Positions 8,750 through 15,485 of a stretch of DNA of 33,815 nt are shown one piece after another; positions within the stretch are counted from its first letter, which is position 1; each line of letters opens with the position of its first letter. Made by a program: the position numbers and the translations under genes. The notes beneath the pieces are model-generated. The model was not told the origin of the DNA and did no database searches. It was given only the letters and a program-made list of their open reading frames with translations. Source of the stretch: Clostridiales bacterium (GTDB lineage: Bacteria; Bacillota; Clostridia; Lutisporales; Lutisporaceae); assembly GCA_012521375.1 (NCBI GenBank), contig JAAYMO010000067.1, positions 1 through 33,815 on the forward strand, given 5' to 3'.

Positions 8750-9916
8750 TTGCAAAAATTTAAGGGAAACAACCTTTGGATGAGTGTAATATCCTTTTTT
8801 ATTTTATGTTTAATTTTTTCAGGATTTTCATTGGTGGCATCGAATCTATTCGAAAATTTGTATGTAGAACAAGGAGATTTAAAAATTTTTAGTTTTTTGT
8901 CAAAAAACAATAAAATTCCAAACACATTATCAAACATTGAGGTGATTCCTTCTGGGGAATCAATAGGAGTAAAGATTGAATCGAAAGGAGTATTGGTTGT
9001 TGGGCTATCCACAATTACAGATATAAATGGAAAAAAAGTTTGCCCTGCAGCAGATAGTGGTTTCGCAGTCGGTGATAAAATAATAAAAATAAATGGGAGA
9101 AAAATCGAAAATGAGAAAGATATTATTGAGATTATAAATGAAGAAGGTAATAGAAATAACAAGGTTACAGTATCTATTGAAAGAAAAGGAAAACCAATTG
9201 ATCTGATAGTTATACCTGTACAAAGCATTGAAGATAGATTATTTAAGATAGGTTTATGGGTTCGAGACAATATCGCTGGAGTAGGAACTATGACTTTTTA
9301 TGAACCTAATACTGGAATGTTTGGAGCTTTAGGCCATGGTATTACAGATGTAGATTCAGGGGTCCTGATAGATATTGATAAAGGAAGTATTTTAAAAGCA
9401 AAAGTGATAAGCATACAAAAAGCAAAAAAAGCTGCTCCTGGAGAGATTGTTGGATTATTTGCTGAGAGTCATGGATTATATGGTAGAATTTTAAAAAATA
9501 CTAAATTTGGTATTTATGGAGTATTAGATAAACAAAGGATAGATCATAGAAAACCAACAATACCAGTTGCCTTAAAATACCAAGTTAAAGAAGGATCTGC
9601 AAAAATACTAACAACTATAGAAAATAATAAAGTTGAAGAGTTTGATATTGAAATTCTAAAAATATTTAGACAGCAAAACATTAATTCTAAAAGCATGATA
9701 ATAAGGGTTACAGACAAAAGGCTTATTGAAAAAACGGGAGGCATTATTCAAGGAATGTCTGGTAGCCCTATTATTCAAAATGGTATGCTTGTAGGAGCAG
9801 TAACTCATGTACTGATAAACGATCCTCTAAAAGGATATGGTATTTTTGCAGAATGGATGTTAAAGGAAACAGATATTAATGAACCTTTAGATTATAAAAA
9901 GGCTGCAGGACAATGA
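8750..9916 (+). CDS. spoIVB: SpoIVB peptidase (sporulation signalling protease)
   Basis: Serine protease of the S55 family. In B. subtilis it is made in the forespore, is secreted into the intermembrane space and triggers pro-sigma-K processing. Visible features are an N-terminal membrane/signal segment (SVISFFILCLIFSGFSLVA), a PDZ domain (residues about 90-165, with PAADSGFAVGDKIIKINGRKI) and a peptidase domain with His196 in GALGHGITD, Asp322 in RVTDKRL and Ser337 in GMSGSP. The Asp-Ser spacing of 15 matches my recollection of B. subtilis. I prefer TTG 8750, with AGGAGAG at 8735-8741 eight bases upstream. GTG 8741 and TTG 8708 are in-frame alternatives with poorer SD spacing. It directly precedes spo0A, the universal arrangement. 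Confidence 0.94.
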   Translation: MQKFKGNNLWMSVISFFILCLIFSGFSLVASNLFENLYVEQGDLKIFSFLSKNNKIPNTLSNIEVIPSGESIGVKIESKGVLVVGLSTITDINGKKVCPAADSGFAVGDKIIKINGRKIENEKDIIEIINEEGNRNNKVTVSIERKGKPIDLIVIPVQSIEDRLFKIGLWVRDNIAGVGTMTFYEPNTGMFGALGHGITDVDSGVLIDIDKGSILKAKVISIQKAKKAAPGEIVGLFAESHGLYGRILKNTKFGIYGVLDKQRIDHRKPTIPVALKYQVKEGSAKILTTIENNKVEEFDIEILKIFRQQNINSKSMIIRVTDKRLIEKTGGIIQGMSGSPIIQNGMLVGAVTHVLINDPLKGYGIFAEWMLKETDINEPLDYKKAAGQ

Positions 9917-9926
9917 AAAGTAATAC

Positions 9927-9955
9927 AAAACGGTATATGCATACCGTTTTTTTTT
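9927..9955 (+). terminator. Rho-independent terminator after spoIVB
   Basis: Perfect 10-base stem (9927-9936 with 9941-9950), four-base ATGC loop and a T tract to 9955. It begins 11 bases after the spoIVB stop and insulates spo0A, which has its own promoter. Confidence 0.9.
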
Positions 9956-10032
9956 GAAAAATTTGTTGTTCTTTATGGTAAATTATTGTCTCAATTTGTT
10001 TGAATTTTATGAACGATAATTGGTATTAAATA

Positions 10033-10061
10033 GCAGGAAACAGATTTACTTTGTCGAATAA
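10033..10061 (+). promoter_or_regulatory. Sigma-H-type promoter of spo0A
   Basis: GCAGGAAAC at 10033-10041 matches the sigma-H -35 pattern RnAGGAwww at all but the last base. GTCGAATAA at 10053-10061 matches the -10 pattern RnnGAATww fully. The gap is 11 bases, in the normal range. This fits the known sigma-H control of spo0A in B. subtilis. The predicted transcript starts around 10067, leaving a leader of about 25 bases that contains the SD AAGGAGG at 10080. Confidence 0.7.
10050..10058 (+). promoter_or_regulatory. 0A box (Spo0A binding site) upstream of spo0A
   Basis: TTTGTCGAA at 10050-10058 is an exact match to the 0A-box consensus TTTGTCRAA, 35 bases before the spo0A start. It overlaps the -10 region of the sigma-H-like promoter, so bound Spo0A would be expected to block rather than activate that promoter. 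Confidence 0.7.
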
Positions 10062-10092
10062 CTATTTAGACTAATTATAAGGAGGAAAGTTA

Positions 10093-10899
10093 ATGGACAT
10101 TAACAAGGTTAAAATACTAATTGCAGATGATAATAAGGATTTTTGCAGTATTTTGTGCGAGTATTTAGAAATGCAAGATGATTTTGAAGTGGTTGGTATG
10201 GCAAAGGATGGGATTGAAGCTCTAGATTTAATAACCTCTAAACAGCCAGATATTGTAATTTTAGATATTATTATGCCGCATCTAGATGGTTTAGGGGTGC
10301 TAGAAAAGCTTAATAATATGAATTTAGAAAAAGTTCCAAAAATAATTGTTCTTTCTGCTGTAGGACAAGATAAGATCACACAAAAATCTTTAGCTTTAGG
10401 TGCAGAATATTATGTAGTAAAACCTTTTGATATGGACGTATTTGCCAAGAGGATAAGGGAGTCTATGGGTTTAATATCACCAGTTGCAGATAAGAAGGTT
10501 ATAATGCAGTCATCTTCTATCAGTATATCCTCTAATACAACTGGTCAAGATCTAGAATCTGCAATTACTGGAATAATTCATGAGATAGGTGTTCCAGCCC
10601 ATATAAAAGGTTATATTTATCTAAGAGAAGCCATAACCATGGTTGTAAATAACATGGAACTACTTAGTGCAGTAACTAAAGAACTCTACCCTTCAATAGC
10701 CAGAAAATATAACACTACTTCAAGCAGAGTAGAAAGAGCCATAAGACATGCAATAGAGGTTGCTTGGGGTAGAGGAAGGGTTGATGTAATTAATAATCTA
10801 TTTGGTTATACTATACATAATGACAAAGGAAAGCCTACCAACTCAGAGTTTATAGCTATGGTGGCAGATAAACTCAGACTTGAGATGAAAATAAGTTGA
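10093..10899 (+). CDS. spo0A: Stage 0 sporulation response regulator Spo0A
   Basis: Master regulator of sporulation entry, activated by phosphorylation. The 268 residues have an N-terminal receiver domain with Asp12/Asp13 in the acidic pocket, phosphoacceptor Asp58 in [13 protein letters not shown] and the conserved Lys in VVKPFD. The C-terminal Spo0A DNA-binding domain follows a linker at about residues 130-150 and includes [30 protein letters not shown], the recognition-helix region conserved across endospore formers. The ATG has a strong SD (AAGGAGG). It is transcribed as a single gene between two terminators, with sigma-H-like and 0A elements upstream. Confidence 0.97.
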   Translation: MDINKVKILIADDNKDFCSILCEYLEMQDDFEVVGMAKDGIEALDLITSKQPDIVILDIIMPHLDGLGVLEKLNNMNLEKVPKIIVLSAVGQDKITQKSLALGAEYYVVKPFDMDVFAKRIRESMGLISPVADKKVIMQSSSISISSNTTGQDLESAITGIIHEIGVPAHIKGYIYLREAITMVVNNMELLSAVTKELYPSIARKYNTTSSRVERAIRHAIEVAWGRGRVDVINNLFGYTIHNDKGKPTNSEFIAMVADKLRLEMKIS

Positions 10900-10904
10900 T
10901 AACA

Positions 10905-10957
10905 TAAATGTGATTGCTGGATAAATTACAGATATACAGCAATCACATTTATTTTTT
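10905..10957 (+). terminator. Strong terminator after spo0A
   Basis: A perfect 15-base inverted repeat (10905-10919 with 10937-10951) with a 17-base loop is followed by six T. It starts six bases after the spo0A stop. Confidence 0.88.
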
Positions 10958-11150
10958 GAAAAATATTTAAGAAAAATCATTCTGACATTGTATTCTAAAG
11001 TCTTCTATATGATAAAGAGAATGTTTAAATTTTAGATAAATACTCTTTTAAGGTGATATTTTTTTCAGGAATATTGTTCAAAATATATATTAGATCTGAG
11101 ATTCTACCAATAAAATATATGCTTTTTTTTGTGTAAATTTTTATCATTAT
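10958..11150. other. Gene-free AT-rich spacer between spo0A and nudF
   Basis: The gap between spo0A and nudF is 324 bases (10900-11223). After the terminator and before the nudF promoter I see only AT-rich sequence. There is no ORF with a credible SD, no clear hairpin and no recognisable riboswitch. An SD-like AAGGTGATAT occurs near 11050 without a following reading frame of any length. A small RNA cannot be excluded by eye. Confidence 0.5.
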
Positions 11151-11178
11151 TTGATACCTCCGAATTTAGTGCTACAAT
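11151..11178 (+). promoter_or_regulatory. Sigma-A-type promoter of nudF
   Basis: TTGATA (11151-11156) and TACAAT (11173-11178) are separated by 16 bases, about 45 bases upstream of the nudF ATG. It is the best vegetative promoter match in this gap and could also drive spoIIM and xerD by read-through, since no terminator separates nudF from spoIIM. Confidence 0.55.
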
Positions 11179-11223
11179 ATTATATGAAACAATTATGAAA
11201 AAATTCATTTATGGAGTGATATA

Positions 11224-11751
11224 ATGAATATTATTGAAAAAAGTATCAAAAGAAAAAATTTGTTTGAAGGTAAAATTGTTAAATTAGATGTTGAAACAGT
11301 ATTATTACCTAATGGCAATACTGCTGAAAGAGAAATAATTAGACATCCAGGGGCAGTAGCTATATTGCCTATAGACTCTTACGAAAACATATATTTTATT
11401 AAACAATTTAGAAAAGCTATCGACGATGTGTTGATTGAAATTCCAGCTGGTAAATTGGAACAAGGAGAAGATCCATATCAATGTGCATTGAGGGAATTAC
11501 AGGAAGAAATAGGTTTTACCTCTAATAAACTCACACTAATAAACACTATTTATACATCTCCTGGCTTTGCCGATGAAATAATATATATTTATAAAGCAGA
11601 AGAGCTCATAATAAGTCAGCTAGAAAAGGATGACGATGAATTTATTGATGTTTGCAAATTTCATAAAAATCAAGCTTTTAACATGATAAAAAACGGAGAA
11701 ATAAAGGACGCTAAAACTATTGTTGCTTTGTTAACAGCTTTCAAACTCTAG
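11224..11751 (+). CDS. nudF: NUDIX hydrolase, probable ADP-ribose pyrophosphatase
   Basis: Predicted to hydrolyse ADP-ribose to AMP and ribose 5-phosphate. The 175 residues contain a complete Nudix box from Gly76 to about residue 98: G-x5-E-x7-REL-x-EE-x-G, read as GKLEQGE, then RELQEEIGF. The preceding IEIPAGKLE and following TSPGFADEIIYIYKA are typical of the ADP-ribose pyrophosphatase subgroup. It starts at an ATG with SD TGGAGTGAT. nudF sits upstream of spoIIM in B. subtilis as well. Substrate assignment rests on family resemblance only. Confidence 0.88.
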   Translation: MNIIEKSIKRKNLFEGKIVKLDVETVLLPNGNTAEREIIRHPGAVAILPIDSYENIYFIKQFRKAIDDVLIEIPAGKLEQGEDPYQCALRELQEEIGFTSNKLTLINTIYTSPGFADEIIYIYKAEELIISQLEKDDDEFIDVCKFHKNQAFNMIKNGEIKDAKTIVALLTAFKL

Positions 11752-11752
11752 A

Positions 11753-11781
11753 GAATATTATAGCTAACTCAGGCATATATT
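11753..11781 (+). promoter_or_regulatory. Sigma-E-like promoter of spoIIM
   Basis: GAATATT at 11753-11759 matches the sigma-E -35 consensus KMATATT fully. CATATATT at 11774-11781 matches the -10 consensus CATACAMT at six of eight positions. The gap is 14 bases, within the sigma-E range. The gene downstream, spoIIM, is sigma-E dependent in B. subtilis. The predicted start, near 11788, falls in the loop of the hairpin annotated at 11768-11809. Confidence 0.5.
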
Positions 11782-11809
11782 TTAATGAAAATGTGGACAA
11801 ATGCCTGAG
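11768..11809 (+). promoter_or_regulatory. Hairpin covering the upstream edge of the spoIIM SD
   Basis: CTCAGGCAT (11768-11776) and ATGCCTGAG (11801-11809) form a perfect 9-base inverted repeat with a 24-base loop. The 3' arm takes in the GAG that begins the SD GAGGGGG (11807-11813). There is no T tract, so it is not a terminator. A transcript reading through from nudF contains both arms; one starting near 11788 contains only the 3' arm. Confidence 0.6.
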
Positions 11810-11822
11810 GGGGATGATAACC

Positions 11823-12455
11823 TTGTTCACAAAGTTGAATTATATGATAATTAAACATATAAAAGAGAATAGCTTTTTCTACTTAGGATTTATTTTACTA
11901 TTTTCTGTTGGCATAAGTCTTGGCGCTTATTGGGTAACCAATGTTTCAATTGAAACCAAGGAACTTCTAATAATGTATCTTAATGGCTTTTTTAATTTTG
12001 CTGAGGGAAAAATATTTAATAATTCAGCTATATTTAAAAGCTCATTTATAAACAATATAATTTCAATATTACTATTGTTAATATTTGGTTTTACATATGT
12101 AGGAATAATATTTTCACCTATTTTAACTATTTTTAGAGGTTTCTGTTTTGGTTTTTCAATAGCATTTTTGGTGGAAAGTTTCGGGAGAAAAGGGTTAATA
12201 TTTTCATTAGTATCTTTATTGCCTCATAATATTGTTTTAATCCCAAGTACTATTTTTTTATGTTCAGTTTCTTTGCAATATAGTTTATTTTTGCTAAAAT
12301 CCAGAAATGAAAAAAGATATGAAAATAAAAGACAGAGTTTTATTAATTACATCTTTTCGTTTATATTAGGTATGGTTCTAGTTGTACTCTCAACTGTAAT
12401 AGAATCATATATAACCCCTGTTTTCATTAAAAGCATATCCTCCTTTATACAATAA
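11823..12455 (+). CDS. spoIIM: Stage II sporulation protein M
   Basis: Integral membrane subunit of the SpoIID-SpoIIM-SpoIIP complex, which drives peptidoglycan remodelling during engulfment in the mother cell. About 210 residues with several hydrophobic helices (near SFFYLGFILLFSVGISLGAYW, NNIISILLLLIFGFTYVGII, FRGFCFGFSIAFLVESFG, FIFSFILGMVLVVLST). The FRGFxxGF and LPHN segments fit the SpoIIM/DUF95 fold. I prefer TTG 11823, nine bases after GGGG. ATG 11814 abuts the SD and GTG 11793 has none. The gene lies between nudF and xerD as in B. subtilis, with a sigma-E-like promoter and an SD hairpin upstream. Confidence 0.87.
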   Translation: MFTKLNYMIIKHIKENSFFYLGFILLFSVGISLGAYWVTNVSIETKELLIMYLNGFFNFAEGKIFNNSAIFKSSFINNIISILLLLIFGFTYVGIIFSPILTIFRGFCFGFSIAFLVESFGRKGLIFSLVSLLPHNIVLIPSTIFLCSVSLQYSLFLLKSRNEKRYENKRQSFINYIFSFILGMVLVVLSTVIESYITPVFIKSISSFIQ

Positions 12456-12502
12456 TATTAAAAAGGGAATGTAGTAAATTTTTCATACTATGGAGGATTT
12501 TT

Positions 12503-12532
12503 TTGCTTTATGTTGAATATGTAAAAAGATGA
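12503..12532 (+). CDS. Possible nine-residue leader ORF before xerD
   Basis: TTG at 12503 opens a nine-codon frame (MLYVEYVKR) with a well-placed SD, GGAGG at 12492-12496. Its TGA overlaps the ATG at 12529, the first in-frame start of xerD, as ATGA. It may serve translational coupling or be a chance reading frame; I cannot assign a function. The SD GGAGGAT is complementary to ATCCTCC at 12437-12443 near the end of spoIIM. Confidence 0.25.
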   Translation: MLYVEYVKR

Positions 12533-12552
12533 TTAAAAAAGGGGACAAAGAA

Positions 12553-13434
12553 ATGACATATTTAGAAGCTTTTTCTCATTATTTATGTAAAGAGAGAAAA
12601 CTAAGTCAAAATACATTAGAATCTTATATTAGAGATGTAAGGATGTTTTGTACATATTTACAAAAACGTAAGCTTTCTATAGAGAACGTAACAAAAACAA
12701 TTATAATAGCATATATTATTTTTTTGCAGAAGGAAGGAAGGACAACTTCTACAATATCTAGACATATGGCTTCATTGAGGTGTTATTTTAATTACCTTGT
12801 GGATAATAAATATATTAAAACTAATCCAACGCTAAATTTAGAATCTCCTAAGGTAGAAAGAAAATTACCATCGGTATTAACTAAACGAGAGGTTGAAAAG
12901 TTATTGGAACAACCTGATTTAAATGATGTAAAAGGTGCAAGAGACAAGGCTATGTTAGAGCTTTTATACGCTACAGGAATCCGTGTTTCAGAATTGATTT
13001 CGCTAAATATTGATGATATTGACATAGAAAATGGCTTATTGTTTTGTAAGAATAGTAGCGGAAAATCAAGAACCATACCTATAGGTACATATTGTCTAAA
13101 ATATATTAAACTTTTCTTAAATGAATACAGGGATGAGTTAAACCCATCTGATGATGAAAAAGCATTGTTTCTGAACCTGCATGGAGAGAGAATGACAAGG
13201 CAAGGATTTTGGAAAATAGTCAAATATTATACTCAAAAAGCAAATATAAATAAATCAATTACACCTCATACATTAAGACATTCATTTGCCGTACATTTAA
13301 TAGAAAATGGAGCAGATCTCCAATCGTTACAGGAAATGTTAGGACATTCAGACATTTCAACAACTCAAATATATAGCAAAATTAACAATACAAGAATTAG
13401 GGAAGTATATAATAGGACACATCCAAGGGCTTAA
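12553..13434 (+). CDS. xerD: Tyrosine recombinase XerD
   Basis: Site-specific recombinase that resolves chromosome dimers at dif, with XerC or alone depending on lineage. About 293 residues: an N-terminal SAM-like core-binding domain (residues 1-90, SQNTLESYIRDVRMF), then the catalytic domain with Arg144 in TGIRVSEL, His239 and Arg242 in HTLRH, His265 in LGHSD and the nucleophile Tyr274 in IYSKI. All catalytic residues are intact. ATG 12553 has AGGGG eight bases upstream; ATG 12529 is an in-frame alternative overlapping the small leader ORF. The position after spoIIM and before deoB matches B. subtilis ripX/xerD, arguing against a mobile-element integrase. Confidence 0.92.
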   Translation: MTYLEAFSHYLCKERKLSQNTLESYIRDVRMFCTYLQKRKLSIENVTKTIIIAYIIFLQKEGRTTSTISRHMASLRCYFNYLVDNKYIKTNPTLNLESPKVERKLPSVLTKREVEKLLEQPDLNDVKGARDKAMLELLYATGIRVSELISLNIDDIDIENGLLFCKNSSGKSRTIPIGTYCLKYIKLFLNEYRDELNPSDDEKALFLNLHGERMTRQGFWKIVKYYTQKANINKSITPHTLRHSFAVHLIENGADLQSLQEMLGHSDISTTQIYSKINNTRIREVYNRTHPRA

Positions 13435-13448
13435 TGCCCTTTAGTTTT
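13425..13448 (+). terminator. Weak terminator overlapping the xerD stop
   Basis: AAGGGC (13425-13430) pairs with GCCCTT (13436-13441) around a five-base loop that includes the TAA stop of xerD; TTAGTTTTT-like sequence follows. The stem is short and the T tract interrupted, so it may only attenuate read-through into deoB. Confidence 0.5.
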
Positions 13449-13466
13449 TAAAATGGAGGATTTGTT

Positions 13467-14645
13467 GTGATAAATAGAGTTATAATAATAGTTTTAGATA
13501 GCTTAGGTATAGGCTATTTACCTGATGCCCATAAATATGGCGATGAGGGCAGCAATACATTAGGAAATATTGCGAAAAATTATAAAGATTTTAGAATAGA
13601 TAATATGGTTAAGCTTGGAATTGGTAATATTGAAGGCATGAATGATATCATAGAAAGTATTTGTAATCCTATAGGCGCCTTTGGCAGAGCGGCAGAAGCC
13701 TCTTATGGGAAAGATACAACAACAGGACATTGGGAAATTGCAGGCCTTATTCTATCAAAACCTTTTCCAACTTTTCCAAAGGGCTTCCCTGATGAATTGA
13801 TTGAATCCATAGAAAAATCAATTGGTATGAAAACCATTGGTAACGAAGTTGCTTCAGGTACTGAAATCATTAATAGATTAGGAGATTTACATGTTAAAAC
13901 AGGAATGCCAATTATATATACATCAGCAGATAGTGTTTTACAGATAGCCGTCCATGAAGAAGTGATAGAACTGGAAAAACTTTATGAAATTTGTAAAATA
14001 GTTAGAGAAATAATGACCGGTCCTTACGGCGTTGGAAGAATAATTGCAAGACCTTTTATCGGCAAGTCAGGCCAGTATAAACGGACTGAAAATAGAAAAG
14101 ATTTTTCATTAAAACCTATTGGTAAAACTGTGCTAGATTATATAAAAGAAGAAGGTTTGGATGTAATAGCTATAGGCAAAATAGAAGATATATTTGCTTC
14201 TCAAGGTATTACCATTTCTGTTCATACAAAAGATAATATGGATGGTGTAGAAAAAACTATAGAATTTATAAAAAGTGAAAATAATGGTTTGATATTTACT
14301 AATTTAGTTGATTTTGATATGTTATATGGACATAGAAATGATGTTATTGGATACGGCAATGCTATTATGGAATTTGATAAAAGATTGCCTCAAATAATGG
14401 AGACTATGAAGGATGATGATGTATTAATTATAACTGCAGATCATGGTTGCGATCCTGTAACACCGAGTACAGATCATTCGAGAGAATATATACCTATTTT
14501 AATATATGGTAATAAAATCAAAAGTAATGTTAATCTTGGCACAAGAGATTGTTTCTCTGATATAGGAGCAACAGTATTGGATTTGCTAAATATCCAAGGC
14601 AAAATTGAAGGCATATCATTTAAATCATTAATACTCAGGGAGTGA
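13467..14645 (+). CDS. deoB: Phosphopentomutase
   Basis: Interconverts (deoxy)ribose 1-phosphate and 5-phosphate, linking nucleoside phosphorolysis to the pentose phosphate pathway. The 392 residues belong to the alkaline-phosphatase superfamily: VIIIVLDSLGIGYLPDA at the N-terminus (metal Asp), KDTTTGHWEIAG with the phosphorylated Thr, LVDFDMLYGHRND, and the C-terminal metal motifs ITADHGCDPVTPSTDHSRE. It starts at GTG 13467 with SD ATGGAGGA. It heads a nucleoside-salvage cluster with two pnp genes and pdp whose products (pentose 1-phosphates) are its substrates. Confidence 0.95.
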   Translation: MINRVIIIVLDSLGIGYLPDAHKYGDEGSNTLGNIAKNYKDFRIDNMVKLGIGNIEGMNDIIESICNPIGAFGRAAEASYGKDTTTGHWEIAGLILSKPFPTFPKGFPDELIESIEKSIGMKTIGNEVASGTEIINRLGDLHVKTGMPIIYTSADSVLQIAVHEEVIELEKLYEICKIVREIMTGPYGVGRIIARPFIGKSGQYKRTENRKDFSLKPIGKTVLDYIKEEGLDVIAIGKIEDIFASQGITISVHTKDNMDGVEKTIEFIKSENNGLIFTNLVDFDMLYGHRNDVIGYGNAIMEFDKRLPQIMETMKDDDVLIITADHGCDPVTPSTDHSREYIPILIYGNKIKSNVNLGTRDCFSDIGATVLDLLNIQGKIEGISFKSLILRE

Positions 14646-14651
14646 TTAAGA

Positions 14652-15473
14652 TTGAACAATATAAATGAAATGATTTTAGAAGCTCAAAATTATATTGAAT
14701 CCAAATTGAAAGAAAAACCTGAAATAGGCCTAATATTAGGTTCAGGTTTAGGAGTATTAGGAGATAGGGCTGAAAAAAGAAATATAATAGATTATGTTGG
14801 TATACCCAACTTTCCAATTTCAACTGTAGAAGGACATATGGGAAGGTTTGTATTTGGTGAAATAAGCGGCAGAAAAGTTGCCATCATGCAAGGCAGGTTT
14901 CATTTTTATGAAGGATATGGCATGAAGGAAGTTGTATTTCCCATTTGGGTTATGAGATCTCTTGGTATAAAAAAGTTGATTGTAACAAATGCTTCTGGTG
15001 GAGTAAATATTAATTTTTCACCTGGAGATTTGATGTTGATAACTGATCATATAAATTTTATGGGAACTAATCCGCTTATTGGACCCAATATCTATTCTAT
15101 GGGCGTTAGGTTTCCAGATATGTCAAATGCTTATTCTAGTAGAATGAAAGATTTGATTATAAAGATTTCTAATGAATTAAACATTCCTATAAAATTAGGA
15201 GTATATGCTTCTATGACGGGACCAGCTTATGAAACACCGGCGGAAATAAAGATGCTAAGGATTTTGGGGGCAGACGCCGTAGGAATGTCAACGGTTCCTG
15301 AGGTAATTGCAGCAAATCATGCAGGAATGGAAGTTGTCGGTATATCTTGTATAACTAATATGGCAGCTGGTGTATTGGATAAACCTTTAAGTCATGAAGA
15401 AGTTATTAAGACTGCAGAAGAAGTAAAAGATAAATTTTTAAGATTATTAGTTGAAATTATAAAATACTTTTAA
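14652..15473 (+). CDS. punA: Purine nucleoside phosphorylase 1 (trimeric type)
   Basis: Phosphorolyses purine (deoxy)nucleosides to base and pentose 1-phosphate. The 273 residues show the trimeric PNP fold: LILGSGLGVLGD (phosphate loop), VEGHMGRFVFG, MQGRFHFYEGY, ITNASGGVNINFSPGDLMLI and GADAVGMSTVPEVIAANHAGM. The base-contacting residues are the canonical pair: Glu194 in GPAYETPAE and Asn236 in SCITNMAAG, equivalent to human PNP Glu201 and Asn243, so 6-oxopurine nucleosides (inosine, guanosine) are expected. It starts at TTG 14652 with AGGGAGTG eight bases upstream, seven bases after deoB. Confidence 0.92.
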   Translation: MNNINEMILEAQNYIESKLKEKPEIGLILGSGLGVLGDRAEKRNIIDYVGIPNFPISTVEGHMGRFVFGEISGRKVAIMQGRFHFYEGYGMKEVVFPIWVMRSLGIKKLIVTNASGGVNINFSPGDLMLITDHINFMGTNPLIGPNIYSMGVRFPDMSNAYSSRMKDLIIKISNELNIPIKLGVYASMTGPAYETPAEIKMLRILGADAVGMSTVPEVIAANHAGMEVVGISCITNMAAGVLDKPLSHEEVIKTAEEVKDKFLRLLVEIIKYF

Positions 15474-15485
15474 GGAGGATATAAA

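Noticed and set aside
8896-8904. TTTGTCAAA, a consensus 0A box
   Set aside because: It lies inside the spoIVB coding sequence, well past the start. At this base composition about one such match is expected by chance in a window of this size.
8641-9270. 209-codon minus-strand frame opposite spoIVB
   Set aside because: The plus strand encodes a complete SpoIVB with PDZ and catalytic residues; the antisense frame is rich in Phe/Ile/Ser, as expected for a shadow.
12553-13434. Tyrosine recombinase as a mobile-element integrase
   Set aside because: The gene is in the conserved spoIIM-xerD-deoB order, has the XerD length and motifs, and no attachment sites or phage genes are nearby.
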